64,000 nt of DNA, taken from Diphasiastrum complanatum (Eukaryota; Streptophyta; Lycopodiopsida; Lycopodiales; Lycopodiaceae). Each line of letters opens with the position of its first letter. Positions within the stretch are counted from its first letter, which is position 1. Made by a program: the position numbers and the translations under genes. The stretch spans positions 31,129,767 to 31,193,766 of the forward strand of contig CM055096.1 of NCBI GenBank assembly GCA_029204225.1, read 5' to 3'. This document shows positions 63,670 to 64,000 of this stretch, one piece after another. The notes under the pieces are model-generated. The model did not search any database. It saw only the letters and a list, made by a program, of their open reading frames with translations, and was not told the DNA's origin.

Positions 63670-64000
63670 AGTTATGATCAAAATCTCAGGTGTTGAATCA
63701 ATGAAGCATAAAAGACAGCAATAGACTAAAGCCCTACAAGCAATAGACAAGACAATAGGTTCTCCCACGAAGAGCCCAAGCAATACCAATCAATAATCTA
63801 AAAAATGAGTGTACAAATGCCCCTATAAATACCCTACCAATGAACCCTAAAATAGGAATCCAAAAGTAAAGGGAGGCAAAATGTGGAGGGAAAATAGTGC
63901 GCCCTCCTACGGGCCCCCACTCCACATATAACCATATAATAAGGGCCCAAGGCCAGTCACTGTCATAAAAAAGGACCCAGTGCGGGTCATAAGCATATAA
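63670..64000 (-). repeat. chromovirus 5' LTR, cut by the window end
   Basis: It matches 58414-58744 with three visible mismatches (GACCGC/GACAGC, GAATTC/GAATCC, GTCAATG/GTCACTG). About 150 bp more should lie beyond 64,000. Confidence 0.92.

Larger units (their letters stand above)
58414..64000 (-). mobile_element. Ty3/gypsy chromovirus in intron 9, minus strand, partly deleted
   Basis: The element reads right to left: 5' LTR (63,670 onward, running off the window), primer site, gag, end of protease, RT, RNase H, integrase, chromodomain, polypurine tract, 3' LTR. The LTR copies differ at three positions in ~330 bp. The pol is interrupted by several stops, and the gag-protease junction is deleted. 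Confidence 0.93.

Overview
This is nuclear DNA from a land plant with a large, transposon-rich genome. The evidence is plant-type Ty1/copia and Ty3/gypsy retrotransposons (including a chromodomain chromovirus), hAT DNA transposons, an L1-type LINE fragment, long (CT)n/(GA)n tracts, two primer sites matching plant initiator-Met tRNA, and one intron-split host gene with plant GT-AG introns. The introns reach 18 kb, which fits a gymnosperm, fern or another large-genome lineage. The sequence alone does not fix the species.

The host gene runs on the + strand from 29,410 to at least 58,287 and continues past the window. Nine exons (1,038 coding nt, 346 codons) can be joined with consistent phases. 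They encode the N-terminal part of an RsmB/Fmu (NOL1/NOP2/sun)-family 16S rRNA m5C methyltransferase: a transit-peptide-like leader, a NusB-like RNA-binding domain, and the start of the linker to the catalytic domain. The SAM-binding domain must lie beyond 64,000. Intron 1 has a GA dinucleotide where the donor GT is expected. Intron 3 is about 18 kb and intron 9 is over 5.7 kb; both are filled with mobile elements.

Left part (1-28,700), almost all transposon debris: a broken copia pol (1-2,042); a decayed minus-strand gypsy with a tandemly duplicated gag (2,640-6,940); a complete but internally deleted copia with both LTRs, primer site, polypurine tract and target duplication CTAAG (8,779-11,275), whose two LTRs carry the same ~360-bp segment in opposite orientation; gypsy fragments near 12.1 kb and 17.4 kb; a second copia (18,699-24,988) interrupted by ~2.9 kb of unrelated sequence with an acidic ORF; a LINE fragment (27.0-27.7 kb); and a 25S rRNA fragment just upstream of the host gene.

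Intron 3 (30,928-48,970): a 756-bp non-autonomous hAT element (31,371-32,126, target duplication CTTTTAAT); a gypsy integrase remnant; a deleted gypsy (32.9-37.7 kb) retaining integrase and an extra unrecognised ORF; tandem repeats; and a 5.1-kb hAT element (42,858-47,948, target duplication GTATCAAT) with BED finger and dimerisation-domain exons. The two hAT elements share termini and subterminal sequence. Intron 4 holds a degenerate minisatellite and a copia remnant. Intron 9 holds a young chromovirus (LTRs about 1% diverged) that has lost the gag-protease junction and carries several stop codons.

Nothing here looks like a bacterial-style system. The points most worth a second look are the split RsmB gene with its odd donor, the LTR inversion, the paired hAT elements with diversified palindromic ends, and the unassigned retrotransposon ORFs.
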